The notes under the pieces: generated by a model
The model's database searches: none
The model's input: only the letters and a program-made list of their open reading frames with translations
Told to the model about the DNA's origin: nothing
Translations under genes and position numbers: made by a program
From: Nitrincola sp. A-D6
Lineage (GTDB): Bacteria > Pseudomonadota > Gammaproteobacteria > Pseudomonadales > Balneatricaceae
DNA: 64,000 nt
Direction: 5' to 3'
NCBI RefSeq assembly: GCF_000764495.1
Contig: NZ_JRLB01000006.1
Location: 1-64,000, forward strand
Shown: positions 9,275-19,480 of the stretch, piece after piece
Position numbering within the stretch: position 1 is the stretch's first letter
Layout of the letters: each line of letters begins with the position of its first letter

Positions 9275-10474
9275 ATGCCCAGTGATAATAATTTTAAAAC
9301 ACACTATCTCAAGAAGGAACTCTACGAGAAACTGCGCCAAAGTGATGAGTTGTTTGATTTTATCCAGCAAACCTCGCTTGATGGACTCTGGTACTGGGAC
9401 ATACAGCAGCCCGAGCATGAATGGATGAGTGAGCGTTTCTGGCAAATACTGGGATACGATCCGGCTGAAATGCCGCATAGCTCAGACGCCTGGCAGGCAC
9501 TGGTAGATAAAGATGATCTGGCGATTGCGCAGCAGGCCATACAACGGCATCTGGAAAACCCGGATGAAACGTTCGATCAGATTTTGCGTTATCGCCACAA
9601 AAATGGCTCTACTGTCTGGATACGCTGTCGCGGGGTGATGATTCGGGATGCGGATGCTACTCCAATACGTATGTTGGGTACTCACAATGATGTGACTCAA
9701 CTGAAGCAAACCGAACTGTCTTTGCGTGAACAGCATAAAGCCTTGCATGCCTCCAATGCAGAACTGGAGCAGTTTGCTTATGTGACCTCCCATGATCTGC
9801 GTCAACCCTTACGGATGATCAAAAGCTATCTGCAACTACTGGAACGACGCTTAGGGGATGATCTCAGCGATGATAACCGGCAGATGTTAGACTTTGCTGT
9901 TGATGGTGCTGAGCGTTTGGATGAAATGATGGTGTCTTTGCTGGAATACTCGCGTGTGGGACGGATTAACCAATCCATGCAGACCGTGGATCTTAAGCAC
10001 TGCTTTGATGAAGCCTGCCGCTTTTTACACTCAGAAATTCTTGCCAGTGGCGCACAGATAGATATACCTGAAAGTGCCTGGCCCGTGATCACTGCCAATG
10101 CGGATGAGCTGACGCGACTGTTTCAAAACCTGCTAGCCAACGCGATCAAATATGCCAAACCCAGGCAAGCACCACAGATTTGCATAACCTTTACACGTAC
10201 AATATCAGGCTGGCAATGCGCTCTGACTGATCAGGGTATAGGCATAGATCCAGCGCAGTTTGAGCGGCTGTTTAAAGTGTTTCAGCGTTTACAGCATCGT
10301 AACGTTTATCCAGGTCAGGGCGTTGGCTTAGCACTGTGTAAAAAAATAGTACAGCGTCATGGCGGACGTATCTGGGTGACCTCGGACGGTGAAGGTCAGG
10401 GTGCTACGTTTTACTTCAGTTTGCCCGAAACAGCCGCAGATGAGCGGCTAGCGGATACGTCATGCGTAGACTAA
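9275..10474 (+). CDS. PAS-domain sensor histidine kinase
   Basis: Soluble kinase of 399 residues with no membrane segment. A PAS domain of the PAS_3/PAC type (LWYWDIQQPEHEWMSERF to VTQLKQTE) spans roughly residues 30-145. The dimerisation helix carries TSHDLRQPLRMIK with the phospho-accepting His near residue 172. The ATPase domain has the N box (LFQNLLANAIKYAKP), G1 (DQGIGID) and G2 (GQGVGLALC). The HDLRQPLR box is typical of the phytochrome-like Cph1 class, whose partners are small CheY-like regulators, and such a regulator is encoded two genes downstream. The signal is unknown: there is no GAF or PHY domain, so it is not a phytochrome itself. Confidence 0.88.
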   Translation: MPSDNNFKTHYLKKELYEKLRQSDELFDFIQQTSLDGLWYWDIQQPEHEWMSERFWQILGYDPAEMPHSSDAWQALVDKDDLAIAQQAIQRHLENPDETFDQILRYRHKNGSTVWIRCRGVMIRDADATPIRMLGTHNDVTQLKQTELSLREQHKALHASNAELEQFAYVTSHDLRQPLRMIKSYLQLLERRLGDDLSDDNRQMLDFAVDGAERLDEMMVSLLEYSRVGRINQSMQTVDLKHCFDEACRFLHSEILASGAQIDIPESAWPVITANADELTRLFQNLLANAIKYAKPRQAPQICITFTRTISGWQCALTDQGIGIDPAQFERLFKVFQRLQHRNVYPGQGVGLALCKKIVQRHGGRIWVTSDGEGQGATFYFSLPETAADERLADTSCVD

Positions 10475-11790
10475 AGCAGAGCATACTGGGCTGGGTAATA
10501 GTGTTGTTTGCCTTGAGCTCTCAGGCAGATGACCATCCTGATGCCAGCCTGTATGAGTTCTTCCAGCGCCATGATTCAGTCATGTTATTGATTGATCCGT
10601 CGACCGGTGAGATAAACGATGTCAACCCGGCCGCAGAAGCTTTTTATGGCTACAGCCGTGATACATTGCAGACGCTCTCCATTCATTCATTGAATACACT
10701 GACCCCGGCACAGGTGGCTGAAGAGATGCAGATGGCGGCCAGACAAGGGCGTAACTACTTTGTGTTTCGTCATGTACTGGCCGATGGCGATATACGCACT
10801 GTAGAAGTGCGTAGTCATCCCTATCAGTTTGATGGCAGGTACGCTTGCTGTCGGTAATCAATGATATCACTCCGGGACGCCATGCTGATCAGGCAATCTG
10901 GCACTATCAGGAGCGTTTGGAAGAGATGGTTGATCTGCAGCTGCAAGCGCTGGAGCTAGAAAAAGCCAGCCGTCAGCGCCTATTATTTACGGCAGTCATT
11001 TTGCAGATGTTGGCTATTCTCTTGTTGATCTGGTTGTCTCTCAGGCTGTTTCGTTCGCAGAAAGAACGTACCTATCTGCTACGTCAGCAAGAAAAATATA
11101 ACCGGGAGTTGCTGCGTCTGAATGAAATCATGGCGCATCATTTCCAGGAACCGGCACGTCGTCTGGTGAGTTTTGCCCAGCGTTTGTATCAAAAAGGCTT
11201 GGTCGAGACAGATCAGGATGTGCGAGTCTCAGTCGATTTTATCCATCAGCAGGCGTTGCGTTTAAGTTATTTAGTGCGCGATATTCAGCGCTATCTGGCA
11301 CTGGATCAGGTCGATCCGCCATCTCGACTCATCGAGCTATCGGCAATTATTGAGCAACAGATGCGTGAAGCAGAATTCAGTGATCGCCTGATCAACGTCA
11401 GTGTCGAGCTGAACTTTGCTGTCGCCAAAGTATATTTTCCGAAAAGCTATATGCAACAAATTTTCAGAATATTACTGGATAACAGTCTGAATAATGCCTG
11501 TGCAGATAAACCGTTACAGATTGAGGTGAAATCCCTGAAGCAGGCTGGCTATACACTGATTCAGTTTATCGACAATGGTCGCGGTATTGAGCCAGAATAC
11601 CGCGAACAGATATTTGAAATGTTTTCCCGTATCGTTAATGATCCAGACTTAGGTTCTGGTACAAGTACCGGCATGGGTCTGACAGTGTTACGTAAAATGG
11701 TGGAAAAAAAAAGGTGGCTGGGTGCATGTCTATGATGGCATGGAGACTGGCTTGATGATTGAGTTTTCAATACCGGATCCAACTCTATGA
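10462..11790 (+). CDS. Membrane PAS sensor histidine kinase (two frameshifts)
   Basis: About 442 residues read through two single-base changes. Near 10835 GGCCAG reads GGCAG, and at 11704-11712 a run of nine A replaces the eight that keep frame. Order: a signal-peptide-like hydrophobic N-terminus ending SSQADDHP, a PAS domain (MLLIDPSTGEINDVNPAAEAFYG), a membrane segment (VILQMLAILLLIWLSLRLF), a phosphoacceptor helix with MAHHFQEPARRL, an N box with DNSLNNA, G1 DNGRGIEP and G2 STGMGLTVLRKM. The phosphoacceptor box is divergent (HFQEP for HDLRQP) but keeps the His. The start overlaps the previous kinase by 13 bases and the stop overlaps the next regulator as ATGA, so all are probably co-transcribed. 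Confidence 0.75.
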
Positions 11791-12233
11791 TAGACTCTGA
11801 CTCGCTGTTCCGTGTACTGCTGATTGAAGATGAGCCTGCCGATGCACACCTGATTCGTCTCGCCTTTGAAGAAAACAAAGTACTGGTTAACCTGAGCCAT
11901 GTGAAGGATGGTGTTGAAGCATTCAGTTTTTTGCGGCGTGAGTCCGGCTATGCCGATGAAGTGCAGCCAGATCTGATTCTCCTGGATCTGAATATGCCGC
12001 GCATGAGTGGTCGGCAGTTTTTGGAAAAAATAAAGCAGGATGGCGCTCTGCGTCATATTCCTGTGGTGGTTTTGACCACTTCAGATTCTGAGAGTGATAT
12101 CCTCACGTCCTATAACCTGGGCGCCGCAGGCTATGTTGTCAAACCGGTCGATATTGATGATTTTATTCGTCAGGTGCAAACGCTTGAAGACTACTGGGTT
12201 GCACTGGTGCGCCATCCGCAAAAGCAAGGTTGA
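11787..12233 (+). CDS. CheY-like response regulator, Rcp1 type
   Basis: Single receiver domain of 148 residues without an output domain. LLIEDEPADAHLIR holds the acidic pocket, LILLDLNMPRMSG the phosphoacceptor Asp, VVLTTSDSE the conserved Thr/Ser and GYVVKPVDIDDF the conserved Lys. The EDEPAD pattern and the long loop after the second strand match regulators paired with phytochrome-type kinases. With two hybrid-free kinases just upstream, it is the likely phosphate acceptor of one or both. Confidence 0.9.
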   Translation: MIDSDSLFRVLLIEDEPADAHLIRLAFEENKVLVNLSHVKDGVEAFSFLRRESGYADEVQPDLILLDLNMPRMSGRQFLEKIKQDGALRHIPVVVLTTSDSESDILTSYNLGAAGYVVKPVDIDDFIRQVQTLEDYWVALVRHPQKQG

Positions 12234-12260
12234 GATTTTCCTGATTAGGTACGAGTTTGT

Positions 12261-13563
12261 ATGAAACAAGCAGTGGTAGACGCTGAAAGTCCAGTGCCAT
12301 TAATACTGGTGATAGAAGATGAGCCGGGAGATGCACAGCTTATCAGACTGCAGCTTGAAGAGCAGGGCGCCCAAGCCTATCAAATCGTGTTGGCCGTATC
12401 ACTGAAAGATGCCGAGACGCAGGTCAAGCAGCACAAGTTGGTGCCGAATGCGATCCTGCTTGATCTTAACCTGCCGGACTCGACCGGTGTCGCCACTGTT
12501 CGGCGATGCTATCAGCTGTTTCCGGATGTGCCAGTAGTGGTATTGACCGGTTTGGATGATCAGGCGGCTACAGAAGCGGCAATTGAAGCCGGTGCGGAAG
12601 ATTATCTGAGTAAGGGCTCAGAAGGGCGTTGGATTCGTAAAGCGATCCGCTATGCAATCCTCCGGCATGAACGCGATGCATCCGAGCGTCTGGCCATGGC
12701 TGTATTCCGGCATGCACGTGAAGCGATCATGATCACTGATGCCGAGCAACAGATTCTCCAGGTGAATGCCGCCTTTAGTGAGATCACTGGCTATAGTGCT
12801 GATGATGTGATCGGGTGTACACCTGCGATTCTTAACTCGGGTCACCATAGTGCCGATTTTTTTGATCAGATGTTTGCTACTTTGGCTTCAAAGGGGAGTT
12901 GGGAAGGTGAAATATGGAACCGCCGCAAAGATGGCAGTCTGGTGGTTGAAACTATGAATATCAGTGCTGTGCATGATGCATTGGGGCAGGTCGTGCAGTA
13001 TGTGGCGTTGTTCTCCGATATTACCCAGAAAAAAGCGGCACAGGACAAGGTTAACTATCTGGCTTACCATGATGCTCTGACCAATCTGCCCAATCGCACC
13101 CTGTTTATGGACCGCTTTCAGCAGGCACTGGTGTCTGTAAGGCGCACCCAAAGCCCCTTGACGCTGGCTTTTCTGGATCTGGATGGCTTTAAAGCTGTTA
13201 ATGATACCCACGGACATGCGGCGGGTGACTTTTTTATTAGAAGCGCTGTCTGAGAAAATGAAGGCTTGCTTGCGCGAAGATGATACCTTAGCGCGCTTGG
13301 GTGGTGATGAGTTTTTATTACTGCTGCAGGGGCAAGTGGATCAGCAGTCCACGGAGCAGGTACTGCAACGTTTGGTGGCCACAGCGCGTGAACCAATAGA
13401 CTGGTGTGGTATTGCCCTGGAAGTCACGGTGAGTATTGGTGCGTGCTTTATTCGCGGACAGCCACTGAAAAAGCCGGAAGACTATATTATTGCAGCAGAT
13501 GCCGCCATGTACCTTGCCAAGGAGCAGGGTAAAAATCGCTACTGCTTCACCAACAATATCTGA
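12261..13563 (+). CDS. Receiver-PAS-GGDEF protein, probable diguanylate cyclase (one frameshift)
   Basis: Makes cyclic di-GMP from two GTP if active. Residues about 10-130 are a receiver (VIEDEPGDAQ, LLDLNLPDSTG, VLTGLDD, DYLSKG). A PAS/PAC domain follows (AIMITDAEQQILQVNAAF to FSDITQKKAAQ), then GGDEF. The GGDEF part begins YLAYHDALTNLPNR and has LARLGGDEFLLLL with an intact signature. The frame breaks near 13231 within GACTTTTTT: five T give GDFLLEALSEKM and restore one protein of about 433 residues, so an extra T is likely. No EAL domain is present. It ends 7 bp before the decarboxylase gene and sits in the same transcriptional run. Confidence 0.82.
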
Positions 13564-13570
13564 GGACTAC

Positions 13571-14567
13571 ATGGATAAACGTGCCACCCTGGCTGGCTGG
13601 TTAGCGCCTGGCGTAATAACCACAGCGTCAGACGAACATTTTGCACCCAGTAATATCGCCTTGTGTAAATACTGGGGAAAGCGTGATCAGCAGTTAAATC
13701 TGCCGGTTAATGCATCCTTGTCTGTGTCGCTGGGCCATCTGGGCACACATACCCGTTTGGTACCGATTGACTATTCAGCTGATGAAATCTGGCTCAATGG
13801 CGAAAAACTTGTGCCTTCAGCGCCTTTTTGCCAGCGTATCAGTGCTTTTTTGGATCTGTTTCGTGACGCGGAACAAAATCATTTCCGTGTCACCACCCGT
13901 AATTCCATTCCAACAGCCGCCGGACTGGCCTCATCGGCTTCGGGCTTTGCCGCCCTCGCTCAGGCGGTTAACTGATAGTTTTGGCCTGCAGCTCAGTAAA
14001 GAACAGTTATCAGTTGTGGCGCGTCTTGGCAGTGGCAGTGCCTGCCGGTCTATATACTCTGGTTTTGTTGAGTGGCAAATGGGGCAGCGGGATGATGGCC
14101 GCGACAGCCATGCTATTGCCATGCAAAGTGATTGGCCGGGTTTGTGTATCGGTCTGATCAAGGTCGATGCTTCTGTTAAAGCCACAGATTCACGCAGTGG
14201 TATGCAGCGTACTGTGGAAACAGCGCATCTTTATCAGAGCTGGCCGTTACAGGCGGCAGCTGATCTGCAGTTACTGAAGCAGGCTATCGCCGAGCAGAAT
14301 TTTGAAAGTCTGGGCCGTACAGCTGAACACAATGCCCTGTCGATGCATGCCACCATGCTGGCATCCTGGCCACCGCTGGTGTACTGGCAGCCGGATTCAC
14401 TGAAAATGATGCATAAAATCTGGAAACTGCGTCAGGATGGCCTGCCTATTTATTTCACCATGGATGCCGGACCGAATCTGAAGTTGCTGTTTGAGTCGGG
14501 CACACTGGCTGAGGTGATGCGCCAGTTCCCGGATATGGAAGTGATCCAGCCATTTGGTGATGTCTGA
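13571..14567 (+). CDS. mvaD: Diphosphomevalonate decarboxylase (one frameshift)
   Basis: Converts diphosphomevalonate to isopentenyl diphosphate with ATP. About 331 residues, normal for the family, once a single-base shift around 13965-13975 (between AQAVN and DSFGLQL) is bridged. Family blocks: APSNIALCKYWGKRD, PTAAGLASSASGFAAL (ATP loop), ARLGSGSACRSIYSGFVEW, NALSMHATMLAS, and FTMDAGPNLKLL with the catalytic Asp. The conserved residues fit a diphospho-substrate enzyme rather than the monophosphate variant, but that is judged by motif only. It lies 4.4 kb downstream of the other pathway genes, separated by the signalling genes, and overlaps polB by 8 bases. Confidence 0.88.
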
Positions 14568-16918
14568 TGTCCTACAGGGTTTTCCATTAACCCGCCATCA
14601 GCGCGATACATCTGAAGGTATTGAGTTAAGTTACTGGCTGGTGTCTGCGCAGGGTGCAAAACTCGTCAGCCTGCCGGGTCAGGAAGCGGTATTATTTGTG
14701 CGTCAGCAGGATCAGGCCGCGATAGCGCAACAGCTACAGGGTTTGAATGGCTGGCGCTGGCAAAGTCTGGCACTGAAAAACCTCCTGGAACAACCGGTGG
14801 CCGCACTCTACTGCCGTACACTGGCCAGTTGGCACACAGTGATTGAGCGTCTGAAAGCTTCGGGTATCGCCATGATGGAAGAAGATATCCGTCCGGCCGA
14901 CAGGTATTTAATGGAGCGCTTTATTTTTGCCGGAGCCGCCTGGACCGAAGCAGGAGCCAAAAGCCGTCTGACTCCCATCGATATTAAGCCAGTCTTCCGG
15001 GTATTGTCGCTGGATATTGAAACCACCATGAAAGCCGATCGTATTCTGTCCATTGCCTTGCAGTCGGAGGGGTACGAGCGCGTGATGATGGTGGGGTCGG
15101 AATTGGCGCCAGAAATGGGGCCGAAAAAGTCGCATCCCCTTATTACCTACTGTGCAGATGAAAAGCGCCTGTTGCAGCAATTTGTCGCTGCAGTTCAGGA
15201 GTTCGATGCGGATATTCTGATTGGCTGGAATGTTATCGGCTTTGATCTGCGGGTTTTGCAACGTCGGGCTGAAGCGTTAGGGGTACGCATGCAACTGGGG
15301 CGTGACCGTCAGGTGCTGCGCGTAGCAGTTATGGCCAAAACCGCCACTATGCGCGCCTGGCGGGTCGGGTGGTGCTGGATGGTATCGATACCCTGAAAGG
15401 CGCAACCTGGCAGTTCGAGCGCTACAATCTGGAGTTTGTCGCCCAGGCGCTACTGGGTCGCGGTAAAGCGATCGATTCAGTCAATGACCGTGGCCAGGAA
15501 ATTCAGCGCCTGTTTGCTGAAGATCAATCAGCCTGGCACACTACAATCTTGAAGATTGCCGTCTGGTCAGCGAAATCTTTGCCAAAGCCGGGTTGATTGA
15601 TTACCTGACAGAACGTACCCGCCTGACCGGCTTGGCGCTGGACAAGGTAGGGGGTTCTTCACAGGCGTTTGATAATCTCTATCTGCCCACACTGCATCGC
15701 GCCGGTTTTGTTGCCCCCGAATATGCCTCAGGGCAAACCGGCGACCATGTACCCGGTGGTCATGTGATGGAATCTGTGCCTGGCTTGTATCGCAATGTAC
15801 TGGTGTTGGATTTCAAAAGCCTGTACCCCAGCATTATTCGTACCTTCCAGATTGACCCGCTAGGACTTACCCTTGGGCTAAGGCAGCAAGATGCTGGAGA
15901 GAATCACACCGTACCGGGATTTTTAGGCGCGCTATTCAGTCGTGATCAAGCGATACTGCCAGGTATTATTGAGCACCTCTGGCAGGCCCGTGACCAGGCC
16001 AAGCAAGACGGTAATGCGGCGCTGTCACAAGCGATCAAAATCCAAATGAATGCCTGTTATGGTGTGCTGGGTTCCGATGTATGCCGTTTTTATGACCAGC
16101 GTTTGTCTGCCTCTATCACTATGCGTGGCCATGAGATACTCACCGAAACCGCTGTCCAGATCGAAGCCGAGTTTGGTTTCAAGGTGATTTATGGTGATAC
16201 AGATTCAGTATTTGTCTGGCTGGGCAACGACTTGTCGGTCCAGCAAGCTGATGCTCAGGGCCCAAATTAGCCGGGGCATTAAATCACTGGTGGCAGGAGA
16301 GGATACAGAAGACCTATGGACTGACTTCGGCATTGGAGTTGCAGTATGAAGCCTGTTATCTGCGCTTTCTGATGCCGCGTATGCGTGATTCGGAACTGGG
16401 CAGTAAAAAGCGCTATGCCGGACTCAGGCAGGCGCCAGATGGCAGTAGTACACTGGTATTTAAGGGCCTGGAGCAGGTACGTAGTGACTGGACGCGTCTG
16501 GCTAAAGATTTCCAGCAGACCCTGTTTGCGCAGATTTTTGCCGATCAACTGCGAAGCGCTGATTCAATCCCGTGTGGCGGAATTGCTCGCGGGTGAACGT
16601 GATGCTGAACTGGTTTATCATCGGCGCTTGCGTCGCCCGCTGGACAGTTATCAGCGCAATGTACCACCGCATGTGCGGGCGGCGCGGCAATTGTGTCAGT
16701 GGTACCGTGATCAGGGCTTGCCCGCACCCCTGCAACAGGGTGATACCATCACTTATGTAATGAGCGTGAATGGCCCGGAAGCCGCTGAAATACAGACCTC
16801 CGCCATCGACTATCAACACTACATTGATAAACAGTTGCGCCCTGTTGCCGACAGCATTCTACCCTTTGTCGGTTTACAATTTGATGATCTGACCCGGCCG
16901 CAGCTACCCTTATTCTAA
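14560..16918 (+). CDS. polB: DNA polymerase II (several frameshifts)
   Basis: Family B repair and translesion polymerase, part of damage responses in enterics. About 786 codons once the frame changes (near 15330, 15540, 16262 and 16550) are bridged, against 783 residues in E. coli. ExoI SLDIETT and ExoII GWNVIGFDLR mark the 3'-5' exonuclease. Polymerase motif A is DFKSLYPSIIRTF, the fingers motif is KIQMNACYGVLG, and motif C is YGDTDSVF. Around 16257-16278 several short G and A runs each look one base off (CAGGGCCC, CAAATTA, GCCGGGGC), typical of base-calling error. Its position at the end of the mevalonate run is probably simple co-transcription. Confidence 0.9.
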
Positions 16919-17092
16919 GGCTGATAAAAACACTATTCTCACAGGGCGATTACACGCTACAATTGCCAAACCTGTTCAGGATCGTTCACTATCATCTAGT
17001 CTGTAATATACGCATCAGTGATCACTGATAAACTTAAACCCAGTTGCTTGAATCCTTAAAGCCTATCAGATCGCCGACGGCGGAGCCCCAGT

Positions 17093-17998
17093 ATGAAAAT
17101 TGCTATTCTTTCGCGAAACCCCAAACTTTACTCTACTCGTCGTCTGGTCGAAGCGGCTAAAAATCGTGGACATGAAGTACGGGTGATCGATGCCTTGCGT
17201 TGCTATATGAACATCGCCTCACACAACCCGCAGATTCACTACCGTGGTGAAGTGCTGGAAAACTTTGATGCAGTCATTCCGCGTATCGGTGCATCGATTA
17301 CCTTCTACGGTACCGCCGTACTGCGTCAGTTTGAAATGATGAATGTCTATCCGTTGAATGAATCGGTGGCTATTTCCCGTTCACGCGACAAGCTGCGCAG
17401 TTTGCAGCTGTTGTCACGCCGGGGTATAGGCTTGCCAGTGACCAGCTTTGCCCACTCTCCTGATGATATAGAAGACCTGCTCGGTATTGTCGGTGGCGCA
17501 CCGGCGGTGATCAAGCTGCTCGAAGGCACTCAGGGCGTTGGCGTGGTCTTGGCAGAAACCAATCAAGCCGCTGAGAGCGTTATCCAGGCGTTTATGGGAC
17601 TGAAACAGCATATTCTGGTGCAGGAGTTTATCAAGGAAGCCAAAGGCGCTGATATCCGTGCCTTTGTTGTCGGTGGCAAAGTGGTCGCGGCAATGAAGCG
17701 TCAGGCCAAAGAGGGTGAGTTCCGTTCCAACCTGCACCGCGGCGGCTCGGCGGTACTTTGTCGTATAACACCAGAAGAACGCACAACGGCGCTTCGTGCC
17801 GCCAAAGTTATGGGGCTGAATGTCTGTGGTGTTGACCTGTTACGCTCCAATCATGGCTCTGTGGTGATGGAAGTGAATTCCTCGCCGGGACTGGAAGGCA
17901 TTGAAGCGGCATCCGGTAAGGATATTGCTGATCAGATAATTGATTTTATTGAAAAAAATGCAAAACCTAACCGCACCCAGACCAAAGGGCAGGGGTAA
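17093..17998 (+). CDS. rimK: Ribosomal protein S6 modification enzyme RimK
   Basis: ATP-grasp ligase that adds glutamate residues to the C-terminus of ribosomal protein S6 and can make poly-glutamate. 301 residues, usual length 300. N-terminal [18 protein letters not shown] is nearly invariant in the family; the ATP-grasp core shows [17 protein letters not shown], the [20 protein letters not shown] strand and [13 protein letters not shown] for metal binding. Preceded by CGGAG. Three bases separate it from the next gene, which is the common rimK partner. Confidence 0.96.
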   Translation: MKIAILSRNPKLYSTRRLVEAAKNRGHEVRVIDALRCYMNIASHNPQIHYRGEVLENFDAVIPRIGASITFYGTAVLRQFEMMNVYPLNESVAISRSRDKLRSLQLLSRRGIGLPVTSFAHSPDDIEDLLGIVGGAPAVIKLLEGTQGVGVVLAETNQAAESVIQAFMGLKQHILVQEFIKEAKGADIRAFVVGGKVVAAMKRQAKEGEFRSNLHRGGSAVLCRITPEERTTALRAAKVMGLNVCGVDLLRSNHGSVVMEVNSSPGLEGIEAASGKDIADQIIDFIEKNAKPNRTQTKGQG

Positions 17999-18000
17999 GC

Positions 18001-19053
18001 ATGGGCGCAGGCTTCAAACCCAATCAGCCGATCACTGTTGGTGGTGAAACGCTGCAACCGGGTGAGCGACGCACGGTCGATCTGGAAGTGGGTAAACTCT
18101 ACACCCATACCGAGGCGATTATGCCGGTACAGGTGATCTGCGGCCGCCAGACAGGTCCCGTGCTGTTTATCTGTGCCGCCCTGCATGGTGATGAGATCAA
18201 CGGTGTAGAAATTATCCGCCGTCTGCTACGTCTTCCAGCCCTGCGGCGCATGAAAGGCACACTGATGGCCGTGCCGGTCGTCAACCTGTATGGCTTTATC
18301 AACCAGAGCCGTTATCTGCCCGATCGACGCGATCTGAACCGCAGCTTTCCCGGTTCGGCCAAAGGTTCCCTGGCGGCACGCACCGCACGCCTGTTTATGA
18401 ATGAAGTGGTAAGCAAGGCCACCCATGGCATCGACCTGCACACAGGCGCTATCAACCGCTCCAACCTGCCACAGATTCGCGCCAACCTGGACGACCCTGA
18501 AACCCTGGCACTGGCCAAAGCCTTCGCCACCCCGGTGATTCTCAATGCTCCCTTACGTGAGGGTTCACTACGCCAGACCGCCTACGAGAAAAAAACGCCG
18601 ATGCTGGTGTACGAAGCCGGTGAAGCACTACGTTTTGATGAGGTCTCCATCCGTGGTGGTGTGAATGGCATTCTGAGTGTGATGCGTGCATTAGAGATGC
18701 TACCCAAGTCGCGCAAAGCTGGCTTTAAAGAGCCCTTAGTGGCCCGCTCGAGTAGCTGGGTGCGGGCACCGCAAAGCGGTATCTTTCGTGCCAATGTCAA
18801 AGAGGGTGAAAGGGTCACTAAGGATCAGACGCTACTGGGTATCGTCGCTGATCCTTTTGGCGAGTCGGAAGAAGAGATCTGGTCACCCTTAAGCGGCATC
18901 GTGATAGGGCTGTTGAAACTGCCACTGGTGAATGAAGGCGATGCCCTTATTCACATCGCTCAGTTTCATCGTACTGATCTGGTAGCGGATCGGGTGGAAA
19001 GCTATCAGGAAGCGCTGGTTGCGGAAGATCATCCATTTGCGGATCAGCTTTAA
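18001..19053 (+). CDS. Succinylglutamate desuccinylase/aspartoacylase family zinc hydrolase
   Basis: Predicted zinc carboxypeptidase-like amidohydrolase of 350 residues. ALHGDEINGVEIIRRLL contains the zinc-binding His and Glu, GIDLHTGAINRSNLPQ the second His, and LVYEAGEALRFDE the catalytic Glu. The C-terminal part (PQSGIFRANVKEGERVTKDQ) looks like a biotinyl/lipoyl-type beta barrel, as in this subfamily. Such genes commonly sit beside rimK, where they are thought to process glutamylated products or a related peptide; the substrate is not established from sequence. Confidence 0.85.
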   Translation: MGAGFKPNQPITVGGETLQPGERRTVDLEVGKLYTHTEAIMPVQVICGRQTGPVLFICAALHGDEINGVEIIRRLLRLPALRRMKGTLMAVPVVNLYGFINQSRYLPDRRDLNRSFPGSAKGSLAARTARLFMNEVVSKATHGIDLHTGAINRSNLPQIRANLDDPETLALAKAFATPVILNAPLREGSLRQTAYEKKTPMLVYEAGEALRFDEVSIRGGVNGILSVMRALEMLPKSRKAGFKEPLVARSSSWVRAPQSGIFRANVKEGERVTKDQTLLGIVADPFGESEEEIWSPLSGIVIGLLKLPLVNEGDALIHIAQFHRTDLVADRVESYQEALVAEDHPFADQL

Positions 19054-19062
19054 AGGATTCGG

Positions 19063-19136
19063 GGTTAGGGCTAGCAGGGCTTTTTTAGTAGGGCTTAGGG
19101 CTTTTATAGGGCTAGGTAGAGGGCTAGGGCTAATGG
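19063..19136. repeat. Degenerate AGGGCT tract
   Basis: About eight imperfect copies of GGGCTTAGGG/GGGCTAGGG-type words follow the end of the aspartoacylase-family gene. No coding frame crosses it. It leads directly into the left stem of the first hairpin repeat. It could be a slippage-prone spacer; no function is evident. Confidence 0.55.
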
Positions 19137-19232
19137 GATCGGATCTGTCTGACACGCCATAAACCCATCCCTGGGGGCTCCAGCGCGCCATCCCTGGCGC
19201 ACAGGGTCAGCCAGCTCCAATCCCATCAGCCC
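19127..19232 (+). repeat. Hairpin repeat copy A
   Basis: An outer stem of 27 bp with four mismatches (19127-19153 with 19206-19232) encloses the shared core, which begins TGACACGCCATAAACCCATC and ends GGTCA. The core has its own GCGCCA/TGGCGC hairpin. It lies past the convergent ends of the rimK and lut operons, a place where a terminator is needed. See copies B, C and D for the same core in different stems. Confidence 0.8.
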
Positions 19233-19356
19233 TCTCAAACTTGGGTGCCAGCGTAAAGTCTAAAACCCCCAAGCCTTCTGGAGTCGGTATAAACGATGAC
19301 CTTTACTGTCGTGCAGCAATCCGTATGCGATTGAATTTGGCACAGGGATTTGAGCA

Positions 19357-19460
19357 GGGTGGTGGTATCGCTTTGGGGTGACCCTCTGCCGCCCGGACGG
19401 CGGCAGTGGAGCGGTCAGGGATGACGAAAAGCGTGTCACCCCAAAGCGATACCACCACCC
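19357..19460 (-). repeat. Hairpin repeat copy B (inverted)
   Basis: A perfect 26-bp outer stem (19357-19382 with 19435-19460) encloses the core on the opposite strand to copy A. Read on the minus strand the core starts TGACACGCTTTTCGTCATCC and contains the CTGCCGCC/GGCGGCAG hairpin. The stem sequence (GGGTGGTGGTATCGC...) has nothing in common with that of copy A except the TGAC end. It ends 20 bp from the lutC stop. Confidence 0.85.
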
Positions 19461-19480
19461 GGCGTGGCACAATCCAAGTA

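Noticed and set aside
19063..19136. Telomere-like TTAGGG repeats
   Set aside because: The unit is irregular (AGGGCT mixed with TTAGGG), short and intergenic in a bacterial chromosome; resemblance is coincidental.
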